Notes: generated by a model from the letters alone, not told the origin. 10,670 nt of DNA from Larix sibirica (GCA_004151065.3 NWUY0300045959.1:4993-15662); one strand, 5' to 3'. Counted from the stretch's first letter, positions 1-8,921 are shown. Translations and numbers: made by a program.

Positions 1-1022
1 GGGAAAGGGTCCTGGCCGCCGAGATCAACTCGGATCGGCTCAAAACCCTAGGTTGCAGAGCTCTATCCCCTTGTTAAGTGGTTTATTTATCTTGTTGGTT
101 TTATATTTTTGATGGAGACATCATTTGTACTTTCAAGGGAGTATAAGAGATTATGATTGAGAAATTGATATGTGTAGGGCACAAGCGAGGAATGCAATAG
201 GGTTTGTCAGTTTGTGCATTGATCACCATATCTGCTTCTCGAGCCCTCTAAGATGCCTTCTACCAAGTAGGAGGATGTTGCATTCTAAATTATGCTCTAA
301 TAAAATCCTTGAGGCCACTAATAAAACATTCCTTATATAAAGAATATGTTAAGTTCTTTATACAGATGGCTAGTTTCTCAAAGGATGAGATAAATTATGT
401 GACTAAGCCTATTTGGCATAACTTGGTAAGTTACCCCAAATAGTGAGTATCTTTCTCGTAACGAGTATGCATAGATTTAACAAAAATACTCCGGGAAAAG
501 TTATGCCTCTCCCACCATTGCCATATTTTTGGATCCAAATACAAAACCCCACTTAAATTTCATCATGTCATTAGTAATGTCATGGAGGACAAAATAATGT
601 GACCCATCATGAAGGGTTAGAACCATCTAACGTTTTTAGGTCCACTTTAGGAATATGATTCCATGTGGTATTCTCCATGGAGGGTGGTTTACAGTTGTTA
701 GGAACCAAAGGAGTTCATTAGTGTATAGATAGTCCCGATTGAGAAGTGTATTCTTGGTATGGCTCACTGTGATACACATACCAATGGTTTGTTTGTATTC
801 CTTAAATTGTTAGATGTTCAACTTCTCATTCATCATGTTTTCCAAACTAGTTAAGGTATACTAATTTTTATGATCCAACCTCTGATCCCATGTCTGATTC
901 AAACTCTCTAACTTCTGATCCAATGTCTACTAAATATTTTGAATATGGCCATTAAGAATTGTGTATTGATATTCTATGTGTTCCAATATGCCAATAGTGG
1001 AGTGGGTGGTCATATTGTCCAT
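1..1022 (-). pseudogene. gag: Decayed LTR-retrotransposon gag, 5' part, cut by window edge
   Basis: Gag forms the retroelement particle around the RNA. Read on the minus strand from ATG 1022-1020, the first segment is hydrophilic and coiled-coil-like: LDQKLESLNQTWDQRLDHKN, then LTSLENMMNEKLN, around 1022-810. A second frame has MENTTWNHIPKVDLKTLDGS followed by a stop then WV (about 690-604). A third frame has YLDPKIWQWWERH (541-503), RYEKDTHYLG (463-434), FISSFEKLAI (about 394-365), LYKECFISGLKDFIRA (about 343-293) and EADMVINAQT. This order matches the Retrotrans_gag-type core of plant LTR elements, most like Ty3/gypsy. At least two frame changes and about ten in-frame stops make it non-functional. 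Several stops fit C-to-T decay of Gln or Trp codons (inference). The zinc knuckle and pol would lie left of position 1. It sits about 970 bases behind a primer-binding site and LTR in the same orientation, which supports one element. Confidence 0.88.
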
Positions 1023-1994
1023 GGTGTTGGTATGATGTGGTTTATAAGGATCCACGCGAGTCTTGAGGATAAGAGAGTGTCAAGTGCTATAGTTCTCTAA
1101 TAAAAATGCAGGGCCCAATAGTAGTACTCATTCCAATATCTCAAGGAACTAACTAAGGTGAATCAACCATGCCCTTAGTTGTGCTACTTGACTACCCATG
1201 TACTAGAGAGTGATCTCCCGATTGTTGTTCTGGGTATACTATAGTAATAAGACAACTTATCAATTTATCTAAAGTTAGTTTTAGGTATACCTAAGGGAAT
1301 TCCTAATACTCGAGGAAACATGGAAGTGAGATTATGTATACAAGTGTTGTATGATACAATACTACTCAAAGGGGTACCAACAAAGATTACAATGGTGTCC
1401 AACAATGTGACTTAGTACCACTTGTATTTTCATGTGTATGCTTCACCAACCTTAGGTTTACTCCTTGAATGAATAATATTTGTGTTATTCAAAGACATTG
1501 GAACATGTCTCTAAAAAAAATTAAATATTTAGGATCTCGCTAACACCATAAAGAGCTCTACAATCATCGAGGAATAACTTACTTTTCATTTTAGGGTGTG
1601 AGGCCAAAAATTAGAAATAAGTACGATTCTCTCAATATTTATTAGAATTGCTATTATGAACACTTATCCTAAATGGCATGACCACTATGCATCTATTGGA
1701 ATTGATTTGAAAAAAATCCGGATAATCTATCAAAATATAATCACTCTCATGGTCGTCACCCAAAAACCCTAAAATTGTTGGTTTTTAAATCAACAATATC
1801 TTCACTTCCCGAACTCCATTTGAGATGATTTTTGGGGGGTGTTTTTGTGAGAGGAACACAAATATACCACTAGTTTCTTCAAGTTTTGCACAATTTTTTA
1901 TATAAATTGATATAAAGTTCATCGTCCTCTCTTTTTCCCAAAAACTTATACGAAGAGAGAAAAACATATTCTCCTTCCTTGGCCCAAGAAAGAA
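1023..1994 (-). other. Untranslated leader of the minus-strand retrotransposon
   Basis: This stretch separates the primer-binding site from the gag start, as expected for the 5' leader of a retroelement RNA. I see no credible coding sequence in it. A small inverted repeat (ATTGTTG at 1774-1780, CAACAAT at 1791-1797, 10-base loop) lies inside. An 80-codon minus-strand open frame near 2027-1785 crosses the primer-binding site and LTR end, so I treat it as chance. Confidence 0.6.
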
Positions 1995-2005
1995 CTCTGA
2001 TACCA
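1995..2005 (-). other. Primer-binding site (initiator tRNA-Met type)
   Basis: The minus strand reads TGGTATCAGAG, the standard sequence of plant retrotransposons that pairs with the 3' end of initiator tRNA-Met and primes minus-strand DNA synthesis. It lies 2 bases inside the LTR end (...TTACA, then GG, then the site). The next bases (TTC) differ from the commoner GCT/GCC continuation, so the match is 11 bases. It fixes the element's orientation as minus. Confidence 0.82.
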
Positions 2006-2007
2006 CC

Positions 2008-2358
2008 TGTAATGTACTTAATTCCAAAACTTTAGAGAAAAAATATAAAAACGTGAGAAAATAGATAAACCTTGAAAAAGGTCTCTTGAATTGATGATAT
2101 TCAAAATACAGAGGTATGTTCGCTTACCTCTTCAAGGGGGGAACCTCCAAGAGAAAAGCTCCAAATACAGTAACAATTCTTGACAAAACATTATATATCT
2201 TACTACTCTACATAGAGTGCTTTAATATCCAAATCCCTAACTACTTATGATTTTATTATGTTTAAGGTTAGGAGTTAACAATTATTTGCAATATTGTTAA
2301 TGTAAAAAATCCAGAGATGCATTAATACCATCTTTGACTTAACATTAAATCTCTAACA
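2008..2358 (-). mobile_element. 5' LTR of the minus-strand retrotransposon (about 351 bp)
   Basis: On the minus strand the LTR would begin TGTTAGAG (at 2358) and end GTACATTACA (at 2008), giving the usual TG...CA ends two bases from the primer-binding site. A second possible start, TGTCAGAG at 2368, would make it 361 bp. No second copy lies in the window, so the outer border rests on motif alone and no target-site duplication can be tested. A TATATAA motif on the minus strand (2197-2191) is a plausible promoter. The inner end is well supported and the outer end less so. Confidence 0.65.
2191..2197 (-). promoter_or_regulatory. Possible TATA box of the minus-strand LTR
   Basis: The minus strand reads TATATAA within a 351-bp LTR, about 190 bases from the LTR's inner end. 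That would place transcription start near 2160 and leave a typical R-U5 length. It is an AT-rich motif in AT-rich DNA, so the support is mainly positional. Confidence 0.35.
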
Positions 2359-3025
2359 TTCTCTGACATTTTATTTTTGAGGCATTTTTCATACTATGGT
2401 CTTGTCCTAGTTTGGTTTGTTTGGCATACTATGGTTGTCACATTTTCAAATTGGTGACAATGGTGGTGTTTGGTTGTCTATTTTTGGTTGTTGGCATGCT
2501 ATCCATGCGAATAGACTTGGTGGATGGACCACCATATTTCCACACCATTGCACCACAAAGAAAGAAACACCATCATGTTCACCTTCCAAAATATAGTATT
2601 GGATCAAAGTGTGGACAAATATCTAGATCGAAAACCAATAGATGTAGAGAATACATAAGAAGCATATATAGTTTCAATGCAACAAATATTAGAAGTGAGA
2701 AGAACAATATTATCAACATGCATCCTAACCCCCATCTAGAAATAATTAAATCATCGACAACATTCCTTCATGACAAAAATTATTTTCCATTGGGTAGACA
2801 TCTTCCCATAATATCCAAGTTGTTTCTCTTCTTAATTATATCTACAAGTAATATTTTCTAGAGCTAGATCATTAGTATGTTTAAATAAACAACGATACAT
2901 TTATTACATGCATATCATTGTGACATTTTATGAGAAACTTACCACATTTTCTAGAAATGCAAGATCTATCATGGAAAAGATTCAAGCTAGAGCTCCACAG
3001 AGGTAAGAAATTTTATCAAAACGTA

Positions 3026-3051
3026 ACACACTAAGAACAAACTTAGTGTGT
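3026..3051. repeat. Perfect 10-bp inverted repeat followed by a T run
   Basis: ACACACTAAG (3026-3035) and CTTAGTGTGT (3042-3051) are exact reverse complements with a 6-base loop, followed by GTTTTTTT. The form resembles a bacterial intrinsic terminator, but the plant context makes that reading inappropriate. It could be a remnant of a small inverted-repeat element or of a Pol III-type end. Confidence 0.7.
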
Positions 3052-3847
3052 GTTTTTTTCTTGTGCTTTCGAACCTAGAGATTGAAGAGGTTGAAATGAT
3101 TGTCATTGATACTTCCTTTCCATTATTGGTTCATTTGTTCCCTCACATATCGGCCCTCACCTCCTTGCACAAATGATGCACAAACTGATTCCTACAACCG
3201 TTAAAACCTAATTTATATATGCTTGGTAATACATATTTATCTTAATTGTGAGGCTAGGTAAGAAACTGTCCAAAACACTGTCAGAAAACACCTTATCACC
3301 AATGTTTCTTTTTTGAAACTACATAAGTTATAACTTAGAAAAACAATTCTATAAATCAAATCATATTTATAAAAAATGTATACCATTTATCTAAGGGGAT
3401 AGCCCATTGGTTTCTTGTTAATAGATTTAAAATTTGGTGAGAACACCATGCCATTAGTGTCATGACTCATGTGTGCATCATAGAAGAAAAATCACAAAAC
3501 ACTCATAGAAAAATATTTTAAATGGCAAAATTCCATATAAATTAGAGAGAATATAAAACAAAAGGAAATGGAAATGTAATATCATTTTACGAATACATGG
3601 AAAATTTTCTAGACACCAATATATAACATGATATACCATATAAATGTTTAAATAAGTGAATAAAAGTAAGAAAAATAAAGTGATAAAAACATTTATTTTT
3701 CAATTATATATTTACATGACTTGAATTGAAAATTCATGGTATTTCCAAGAGTATTCATTATGACCTAAACATTGATATGTAGTGAATATTCCATAAAATT
3801 TGGGATGCACAATCATGGAATTGACAAAAATATTAAGAAAACATAAA

Positions 3848-3917
3848 ACACATATACGCACGCACGCACGCAAGTATGTATGAAAGCGCGTGCACGCATA
3901 GACACACATACACATAT
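3848..3917. repeat. Alternating purine-pyrimidine microsatellite patch (CGCA-rich)
   Basis: Three runs of strict purine-pyrimidine alternation lie close together: 3848-3872 with repeated CGCA units, 3886-3900 (GCGCGTGCACGCATA) and about 3902-3917 (ACACACATACACATAT). CG- and CA-rich alternation is the classic Z-DNA-prone composition, and its GC content stands out from the AT-rich surroundings. A 67-codon minus-strand open frame here is a by-product of the repeat. Confidence 0.7.
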
Positions 3918-4800
3918 AAGACTACTAATATTTTATTTTTAATGAAAAATGAAAAAAATAGCCTTAATTTTTTAATTTTTTTAATATTTAGCTAAATTGG
4001 TCAAATTTCGTTTGCAGAAAAAAAAACCATTGCTTATCACAATTCATGATGCGGGTCTCTAAAATAACGACAGCCACGAAATTTCCCTATGTTGAGCATA
4101 TAGTGAATCCTCATATTGGAAGCCCAATATAGATGTTGGAAGTTCTGAGAGAAACCCTTATAATTTTGATGAAACCTTTAGAATGTTGATGAAACACACT
4201 CAACCCCCAAAACCACCTACATTACTCTTATAAGTACATCTACATCTACATTAAATGAACAATTCTTTCTCGCTCTGATGAAATCAATATGCGTTGACTT
4301 TCCCCATTATTATGCATGTCAGCAACCAAAAGAAATACATTGGCATCTCCAATGACTTATGGTTTCCTCAATTGTTCCAACTCCTACTCTTCACGCAAGT
4401 ATTGTTGATATCTCATTGCTCTTCATCATATTTCACCTTTAATCTTGTGGTTTTAGAAACATCCAACTAGTTTTTCGAATAAATAATGGTCATTATTGAA
4501 TGAATACAACAAAACTTTCTTAAGAAATGATAAAACAATCATTGTATGACATTCCACATGTTATCCATGCAGAAACTATCATGACAATTGGAAAACCAAA
4601 AAAGGTTACCAATGGTCAGGCTCATGTGGGATCATTTGTGTCCCTTTTCATGGTGCTAAATAAAACAATGCCACTGGTCATATTCTAATGCCAATCCTAT
4701 CAATACACTAGTGGGACTAACTATGTCTTCTAAAGAGGCTTGTGTTTCATATGTTTTCCTCCTCAAACCAATCCAAAGGGTGGTCTTGACATACTATATG

Positions 4801-4920
4801 ATGGCACATAATTATTTCACCAAAAAATGTTTAACTAGGGCATAGGAAGGAAAGGAGTAAGAAATGACATAATTATTTTCCAAAAATTGTTTAAATAGAG
4901 CATTCGAAGGCAAGGACTAA
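4801..4920. repeat. Degenerate 60-bp tandem duplication
   Basis: Two adjacent units share CATAATTATTT, AAAAATTGTTTAA-like and CATxxGAAGGxAAGGAxTAAGAA blocks with a period of 60-61 bases and roughly one difference every six bases. It abuts the left end of the second LTR but lies outside it. Confidence 0.75.
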
Positions 4921-5292
4921 GAAACATTGAACTAAGGTGTAGAAATGCAAGGTGTAACACCTTGTTTTTAAACCCGAGATGTAAATATGTATGTAATGAT
5001 GAAGTGGCTAGAAGTCAGAATAAATGGTATACGTTAACCAAAGTTAATATTGTAAACATTACATTTGTATATAATATAAAAATTCATTATGGTTTCAAAT
5101 GAAGAAGAGATGGGGGGCTATGTGAAAGGGTGTTAAGTGAAGAGGAACTTAGTGAGTCATATAGCCTAAGTTTCTAGCCTTCCTAGTAAACCATAATTGG
5201 TTTAGTTAATCACTATTTATTATGTTAAAATGGGATTAAAGGTGAAAAGTGGACTCCTCGAGAGGAGCCACATGGAAATTTGAGGACATGCA

Positions 5293-5300
5293 TATAAAAT
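5293..5300 (+). promoter_or_regulatory. TATA box, first copy, of the LTR promoter
   Basis: TATAAAAT lies about a quarter of the way into the LTR, the expected place for a U3 promoter. The pyrimidine/CA-rich segment 25-45 bases downstream (5322-5341) suits the start of the R region. Whether it is still active cannot be judged from the sequence. Confidence 0.55.
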
Positions 5301-5545
5301 GTGGGAAATTGAGCTAGAATTTCATTCATTCATCATTCTTCCAATCAATCTCAAGAGCTTCATGTTGGTAAATTACATAGGGGAAATGCAGTTGAATTGA
5401 GAATTGAGCTACCATACATATTGATGTAAATTTCCATGGGAAATTGGTGTTGATAATTGTTTTTCCAATGTGAGAGGAACATGTCCTATAGTTGAGAATC
5501 CATGGAAATTTGAGCCACATGGACATGGAAATTTGAGGACATGCA

Positions 5546-5553
5546 TATAAAAT
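5546..5553 (+). promoter_or_regulatory. TATA box, second copy, of the LTR promoter
   Basis: This is an exact copy of the first TATAAAAT, 253 bases downstream, with the same start-region context. A transcript from this copy would have an R/U5 shorter by one unit. Confidence 0.5.
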
Positions 5554-6431
5554 GTGGGAAATTGAGCTAGAATTCCATTCATTCATCATTCTTCCAATCA
5601 GTCTCAAGAGCTTCATGTTGGTAAATTACATAGGGGAAATGTAGTTGAATTGAGAATTGAGCTACCATACATATTGATGTAAATTTCCATCGGAAATTGG
5701 TGTTGATTATTGTTGTTCCAATGTGAGGGGAACATGTCCTATAGTTGAGAATCCATGGAGTCCTAGTAGTGAGATTCCCTAGCTAGCATGTGCTGGAGCA
5801 CTAGAAGGGAATTGAGATAGCCCGAGGGATTGCATGCAAAGAAGGGGATCTCAATCTTGGTGTGGTGTAGGGTAAGGTGGAAGTGTGATGGTTGATTGGG
5901 ATAGTTGTAGAGGGGGTTTTGGTGCCAATGAGTATTGGGTTGTGGACTAAGTAGAAAGACCGAGAACTTCACTCTTGTGGAATGATATCCCAAGTCAGGG
6001 TGGCCTTTGTGATAGAAATATTTAATGTGATAGACTACCTAAGGTTGGCAGGGACATCCTTCATTTGCAGTAAATTTGAGGACTATTTCCATAAAACATA
6101 AATGTTGAATGTGTCTTTAAATGCCATGCTTATAATTATGTATTTTGAATGCCATTCATTTCATGTTCTATCATGTAATTGATTCTTCTCCAATTTCCTC
6201 AATTTTATGTGTATAAGATTAAATAATCATAGATATGGATGTATGCATGGTATAATTCATATTTTTCAATGTAGTTAATATTAGTTAAGGTTGTTGTAGC
6301 ATGATTTTGTTGTAATTATCTACATTTAACCATTTAAAATGATGTGGGTATCACAAGGCTTAAAATTTAGAGGTGAAAAAGATGCCCCTTAGCCGTTATA
6401 GTGGATAAAGGTTAATGGGTACCTGACAGAG

Positions 6432-6443
6432 TGGTATCAGAGC
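6432..6443 (+). other. Primer-binding site (initiator tRNA-Met), first copy
   Basis: TGGTATCAGAGC follows the LTR end CTGACA by the three bases GAG. This is a full 12-base match to the usual plant initiator tRNA-Met site and fixes this element's orientation as plus. Confidence 0.92.
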
Positions 6444-7514
6444 TTCAATTTTAATATTGGGGATATCAGGCTAGAAATTAGTTTGTAAAGGAAGCAATTA
6501 CATGTCAAGTGTTTGACAAAACGTTGCAATGAGAAAATTACAGGAAAATGCAATGTACATGCTATCTATTTGGTAATGTTAAGAAGAGAAGTAAACAAGA
6601 TTCCAATTGATAAATAATAAAGGAATTGAAACCTTATTGGTATAATTATGATAATTAATAATAAAAAAATCGGTTATCTGGAAAAATGGGAAAATTTGAT
6701 GAAATGCACAGTTTAGTTGGTCATTGTTTGGGTCGAATTTACCAACAATGAAGTTTGAAATTGTTAAATTGCTCATTTTCGATGAGATCCTAGTGAACTA
6801 GTCGAAAATGGAATAAAAAATTCCATCATGGAAATGGGCAAGATGTAAATCCTTTGCAGAAACAACAAGGTCGTCTCAAAGAGGTGGTTTGGTGGTTTCA
6901 AGGGCTAAGGAAGTGCATTGGAAACCACCTATCAAGATCTGAAATTGACTAGGAAATCCCAAATGTAAATGTTGTTTAAAATTTTAGAGGGTGAAGGCCC
7001 CATCAAAGACCTATGTGTTTGACGTCTAAAATTTACAGATTCATGCCACATGACCGGTGGAACCCAATGCAAGAGGAATTAAAAGAATGGGTTTTTATAG
7101 TGGTGGTAAGTGGTTTGAGAAGTTGAGGAAGTGGTATTGGAAACCACTTATCAAGTTTCTAAATAGTTGTGTGATCACCACATCTCCTAGTAGACTCCCA
7201 TCTCATAAGAAAAGGTAGGTGTTAAAAGTTAGTTGGGTTCAACCCCGAAATGGATAGATGAATTCCATGTATCTAATGGAATCCACTGCAAGAGAAATAC
7301 AAAATGTGTTTTTCTATTACGGCAATAAGTGGATACAAAACCATATTTCAAGCTCCAAAATGATGAGAGTGTGCCATGTGTAAAGGTACTTTTTGAATTT
7401 TCAAAAGGAAAAGGTTGTGTTAAAGGTTGACTAATTTCAACCTCAAAATTGAGTTGGGTTGTTTACTTGGATCAACATGTGCACTAGGAATCAAACAATA
7501 TAGATGATATTCCC
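6444..7514 (+). other. Non-coding retrotransposon leader, first copy
   Basis: About 1.07 kb downstream of the primer-binding site contains no gag-like sequence. The only listed-size open frame (65 codons, minus) is antisense, lacks motifs and appears identically in both copies. The distal half is made of degenerate repeats of about 219 bp. Long repetitive leaders are known in plant gypsy elements. Gag should follow further on, but a DNA transposon terminus interrupts the leader at the CACTA motif, 7515-7519 in this copy and 8676-8680 in the next. Confidence 0.65.
6882..7360 (+). repeat. Degenerate ~219-bp repeats in the leader with paired hairpins
   Basis: The block GGAAACCACCTATCAAG (6920-6936) recurs as GGAAACCACTTATCAAG (7139-7155, offset 219) and, more weakly, near 7335-7352. 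GGAACCCAATGCAAGAGGA (from 7059) recurs from about 7278 at the same offset. Each of the first two units can fold: GGTGGTTTC 6891-6899 with GAAACCACC 6921-6929, and TAAGTGGTTT 7107-7116 with AAACCACTTA 7141-7150. The same features recur 1161 bases further on in the second copy. Confidence 0.75.
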
Positions 7515-7545
7515 CACTACAAGGAAAACACCTTCTAGTGGAGGT
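7515..7545 (-). mobile_element. Copy of the CACTA-like terminus cut off at the N
   Basis: The first 1161-bp unit ends with the same CACTACAAGGAAAACACC terminus and is broken after 31 bases by the N. It therefore contains the leader/transposon insertion junction as well. The duplication, if real, is younger than the transposon insertion. Confidence 0.75.
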
Positions 7546-7546
7546 N
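7546..7546. other. Ambiguous base at the duplication junction (assembly seam)
   Basis: A single N separates GTGGAGGT (the interior of the CACTA end) from CCCTTAGCCG (the LTR 3' end). These two sequences do not adjoin anywhere else in the window. Confidence 0.9.
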
Positions 7547-7592
7547 CCCTTAGCCGTTATAGTGGATAAAGGTTAATGGGTACCTGACAGAG

Positions 7593-7604
7593 TGGTATCA
7601 GAGC
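7593..7604 (+). other. Primer-binding site, second copy
   Basis: This is an exact copy of TGGTATCAGAGC, 1161 bases after the first. It is preceded by only about 43 bp of LTR end (7547-7589), so it cannot belong to a separate complete element. Confidence 0.88.
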
Positions 7605-8675
7605 TTCAATTGCAATATTGGGGATATCAGGCTAGAAATTAGTTTGTAAAGGAAGCAATTACATGTCAAGTGTTTGACAAAACGTTGCAATGAGAAAATT
7701 ACAGGAAAATGCAATGTACATGCTATCTATTTGGTAATGTTAAGAAGAGAAGTAAACAAGATTCCAATTGATAAATAATAAAGGAATTGAAACCTTATTG
7801 GTATAATTATGATAATTAATAATAAAAAAATCGGTTATCTGGAAAAATGGGAAAATTTGATGAAATGCACAGTTTAGTTGGTCATTGTTTGGGTCGAATT
7901 TACCAACAATGAAGTTTGAAATTGTTAAATTGCTCATTTTCGATGAGATCCTAGTGAACTAGTCGAAAATGGAATAAAAAATTCCATCATGGAAATGGGC
8001 AAGATGTAAATCCTTTGCAGAAACAACAAGGTCGTCTCAAAGAGGTGGTTTGGTGGTTTCAAGGGCTAAGGAAGTGCATTGGAAACCACCTATCAAGATC
8101 TGAAATTGACTAGGAAATCCCAAATGTAAATGTTGTTTAAAATTTTAGAGGGTGAAGGCCCCATCAAAGACCTATGTGTTTGACGTCTAAAATTTACAGA
8201 TTCATGCCACATGACCGGTGGAACCCAATGCAAGAGGAATTAAAAGAATGGGTTTTTATAGTGGTGGTAAGTGGTTTGAGAAGTTGAGGAAGTGGTATTG
8301 GAAACCACTTATCAAGTTTCTAAATAGTTGTGTGATCACCACATCTCCTAGTAGACTCCCATCTCATAAGAAAAGGTAGGTGTTAAAAGTTAGTTGGGTT
8401 CAACCCCGAAATGGATAGATGAATTCCATGTATCTAATGGAATCCACTGCAAGAGAAATACAAAATGTGTTTTTCTATTACGGCAATAAGTGGATACAAA
8501 ACCATATTTCAAGCTCCAAAATGATGAGAGTGTGCCATGTGTAAAGGTACTTTTTGAATTTTCAAAAGGAAAAGGTTGTGTTAAAGGTTGACTAATTTCA
8601 ACCTCAAAATTGAGTTGGGTTGTTTACTTGGATCAACATGTGCACTAGGAATCAAACAATATAGATGATATTCCC
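7605..8675 (+). other. Non-coding retrotransposon leader, second copy
   Basis: It duplicates 6444-7514 almost base for base, including the repeats and hairpins. It ends where the CACTA-like terminus begins. If the duplication is an artefact, this is the same locus read twice. Confidence 0.65.
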
Positions 8676-8757
8676 CACTACAAGGAAAACACCTTCTAGT
8701 AGAGGATTTTAGTGTTACAAGATTTGACAAAATTTAAATAAATAAAAAAACTACAAT

Positions 8758-8787
8758 AAAACCTCCACCATTGGTAATGGAGGTTTT
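8758..8787. repeat. Perfect 10-bp inverted repeat near the CACTA end
   Basis: AAAACCTCCA (8758-8767) and TGGAGGTTTT (8778-8787) are exact reverse complements around a 10-base loop, 80 bases inside the terminus. The right arm's TGGAGG also matches TAGTGGAGG of the terminal repeat in the 7515-7545 copy, so it may be a partial copy of the terminal sequence. Confidence 0.8.
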
Positions 8788-8921
8788 CATGGAAGTTAAA
8801 ATGGATGTACATTATAACTAAAAAAAATTGCTAGCCATAGTTTATAGTCAAAGGTTTTAAATCAGTACACATATCATATTAAAATGGTATGACCCTATTC
8901 ATTTGTAAACATAAGAGAAAT

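Larger units (their letters stand above)
2369..4952. other. About 2.6 kb between the two retroelements with no recognisable gene
   Basis: I find no protein domain, tRNA, rRNA or transposon terminus here. The longest open frame (plus, 2412-2861, 149 codons) has a hydrophobic start and a basic middle but no known motif or coding-like composition, so I do not call it a gene. Local structures are a perfect hairpin at 3026-3051, an alternating purine-pyrimidine patch at 3848-3917, a small ATATTGG/CCAATAT inverted repeat near 4114-4131, and a 60-bp degenerate tandem at 4801-4920. It is probably old, eroded repeat DNA. Confidence 0.6.
5271..5760 (+). repeat. 253-bp tandem duplication inside the LTR, copying the promoter
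   Basis: Unit 1 (5271-5523) and unit 2 (5524-5760) align at a constant offset of 253 with about seven substitutions and no indel over the shared 237 bases. Each unit carries a TATA box, a CATTCATTCATCATTCTTCC segment 25-45 bases downstream and the ATGTCCTATAGTTGAGAATCC segment. A CATGGA hexamer is repeated at the join. Minus-strand open frames across it are shadows of the repeat. Confidence 0.92.
4953..6428 (+). mobile_element. 5' LTR of the plus-strand retrotransposon (about 1476 bp)
   Basis: The LTR opens TGTAACACC and closes CTGACA, the common plant Ty3/gypsy termini, followed after three bases (GAG) by an initiator tRNA-Met primer-binding site. It holds a tandemly duplicated promoter region (5271-5760) and several hundred bases of downstream U5-like sequence without open frames of note. 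Five bases before it (CAAGG) are the candidate target-site duplication, but the 3' LTR is not in the window. The right end is firm. The left end rests on the TGTAACACC motif, embedded in the small palindrome GGTGTAACACC. It is unrelated in sequence to the LTR at 2008-2358. Confidence 0.75.
6386..8706 (+). repeat. Tandem duplication, period 1161 bp, with an N at the junction
   Basis: Bases 6386-7545 and 7547-8706 align at a constant offset of 1161. I see only T6451/G7612, T6452/C7613, G7540/A8701 and the last base as differences, and no indel. The unit runs from the last ~43 bp of the LTR through the primer-binding site and leader into ~31 bp of the CACTA terminus. The only N in this region, 7546, sits exactly between the units. 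The pattern fits two overlapping contig ends placed side by side instead of merged. A recent true duplication is the alternative. Confidence 0.95.

Noticed and set aside
1785-2027. 80-codon minus-strand open frame
   Set aside because: It spans the LTR end, the primer-binding site and the leader, which are not translated as a unit in retroelements.
2412-2861. 149-codon plus-strand open frame
   Set aside because: It is the longest open frame in the window, but I see no domain, its codon use looks like the AT-rich background, it begins inside a small repeated CATACTATGG segment, and no promoter or homology cue supports it.
3712-3915. 67-codon minus-strand open frame rich in Cys, Arg and Val
   Set aside because: It is produced by the CGCA/CACA microsatellite patch.
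4132-4260. Possible LTR starting TGTTGGAAGTTC
   Set aside because: The start looks LTR-like, but no primer-binding site, matching CA end or second copy could be found nearby.
5326-5616. 96-codon minus-strand open frame
   Set aside because: It lies antisense across the 253-bp tandem repeat of the LTR. Its two ends repeat the same residues because the DNA is duplicated.
5763-5993. 76-codon minus-strand open frame in the LTR
   Set aside because: It is antisense to the LTR, has no motif, and is in a region expected to be non-coding.
6579-6776. 65-codon minus-strand open frame, repeated identically at 7740-7937
   Set aside because: The identity only reflects the 1161-bp DNA duplication and is not evidence of selection. 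It is antisense in a leader and carries no motif.
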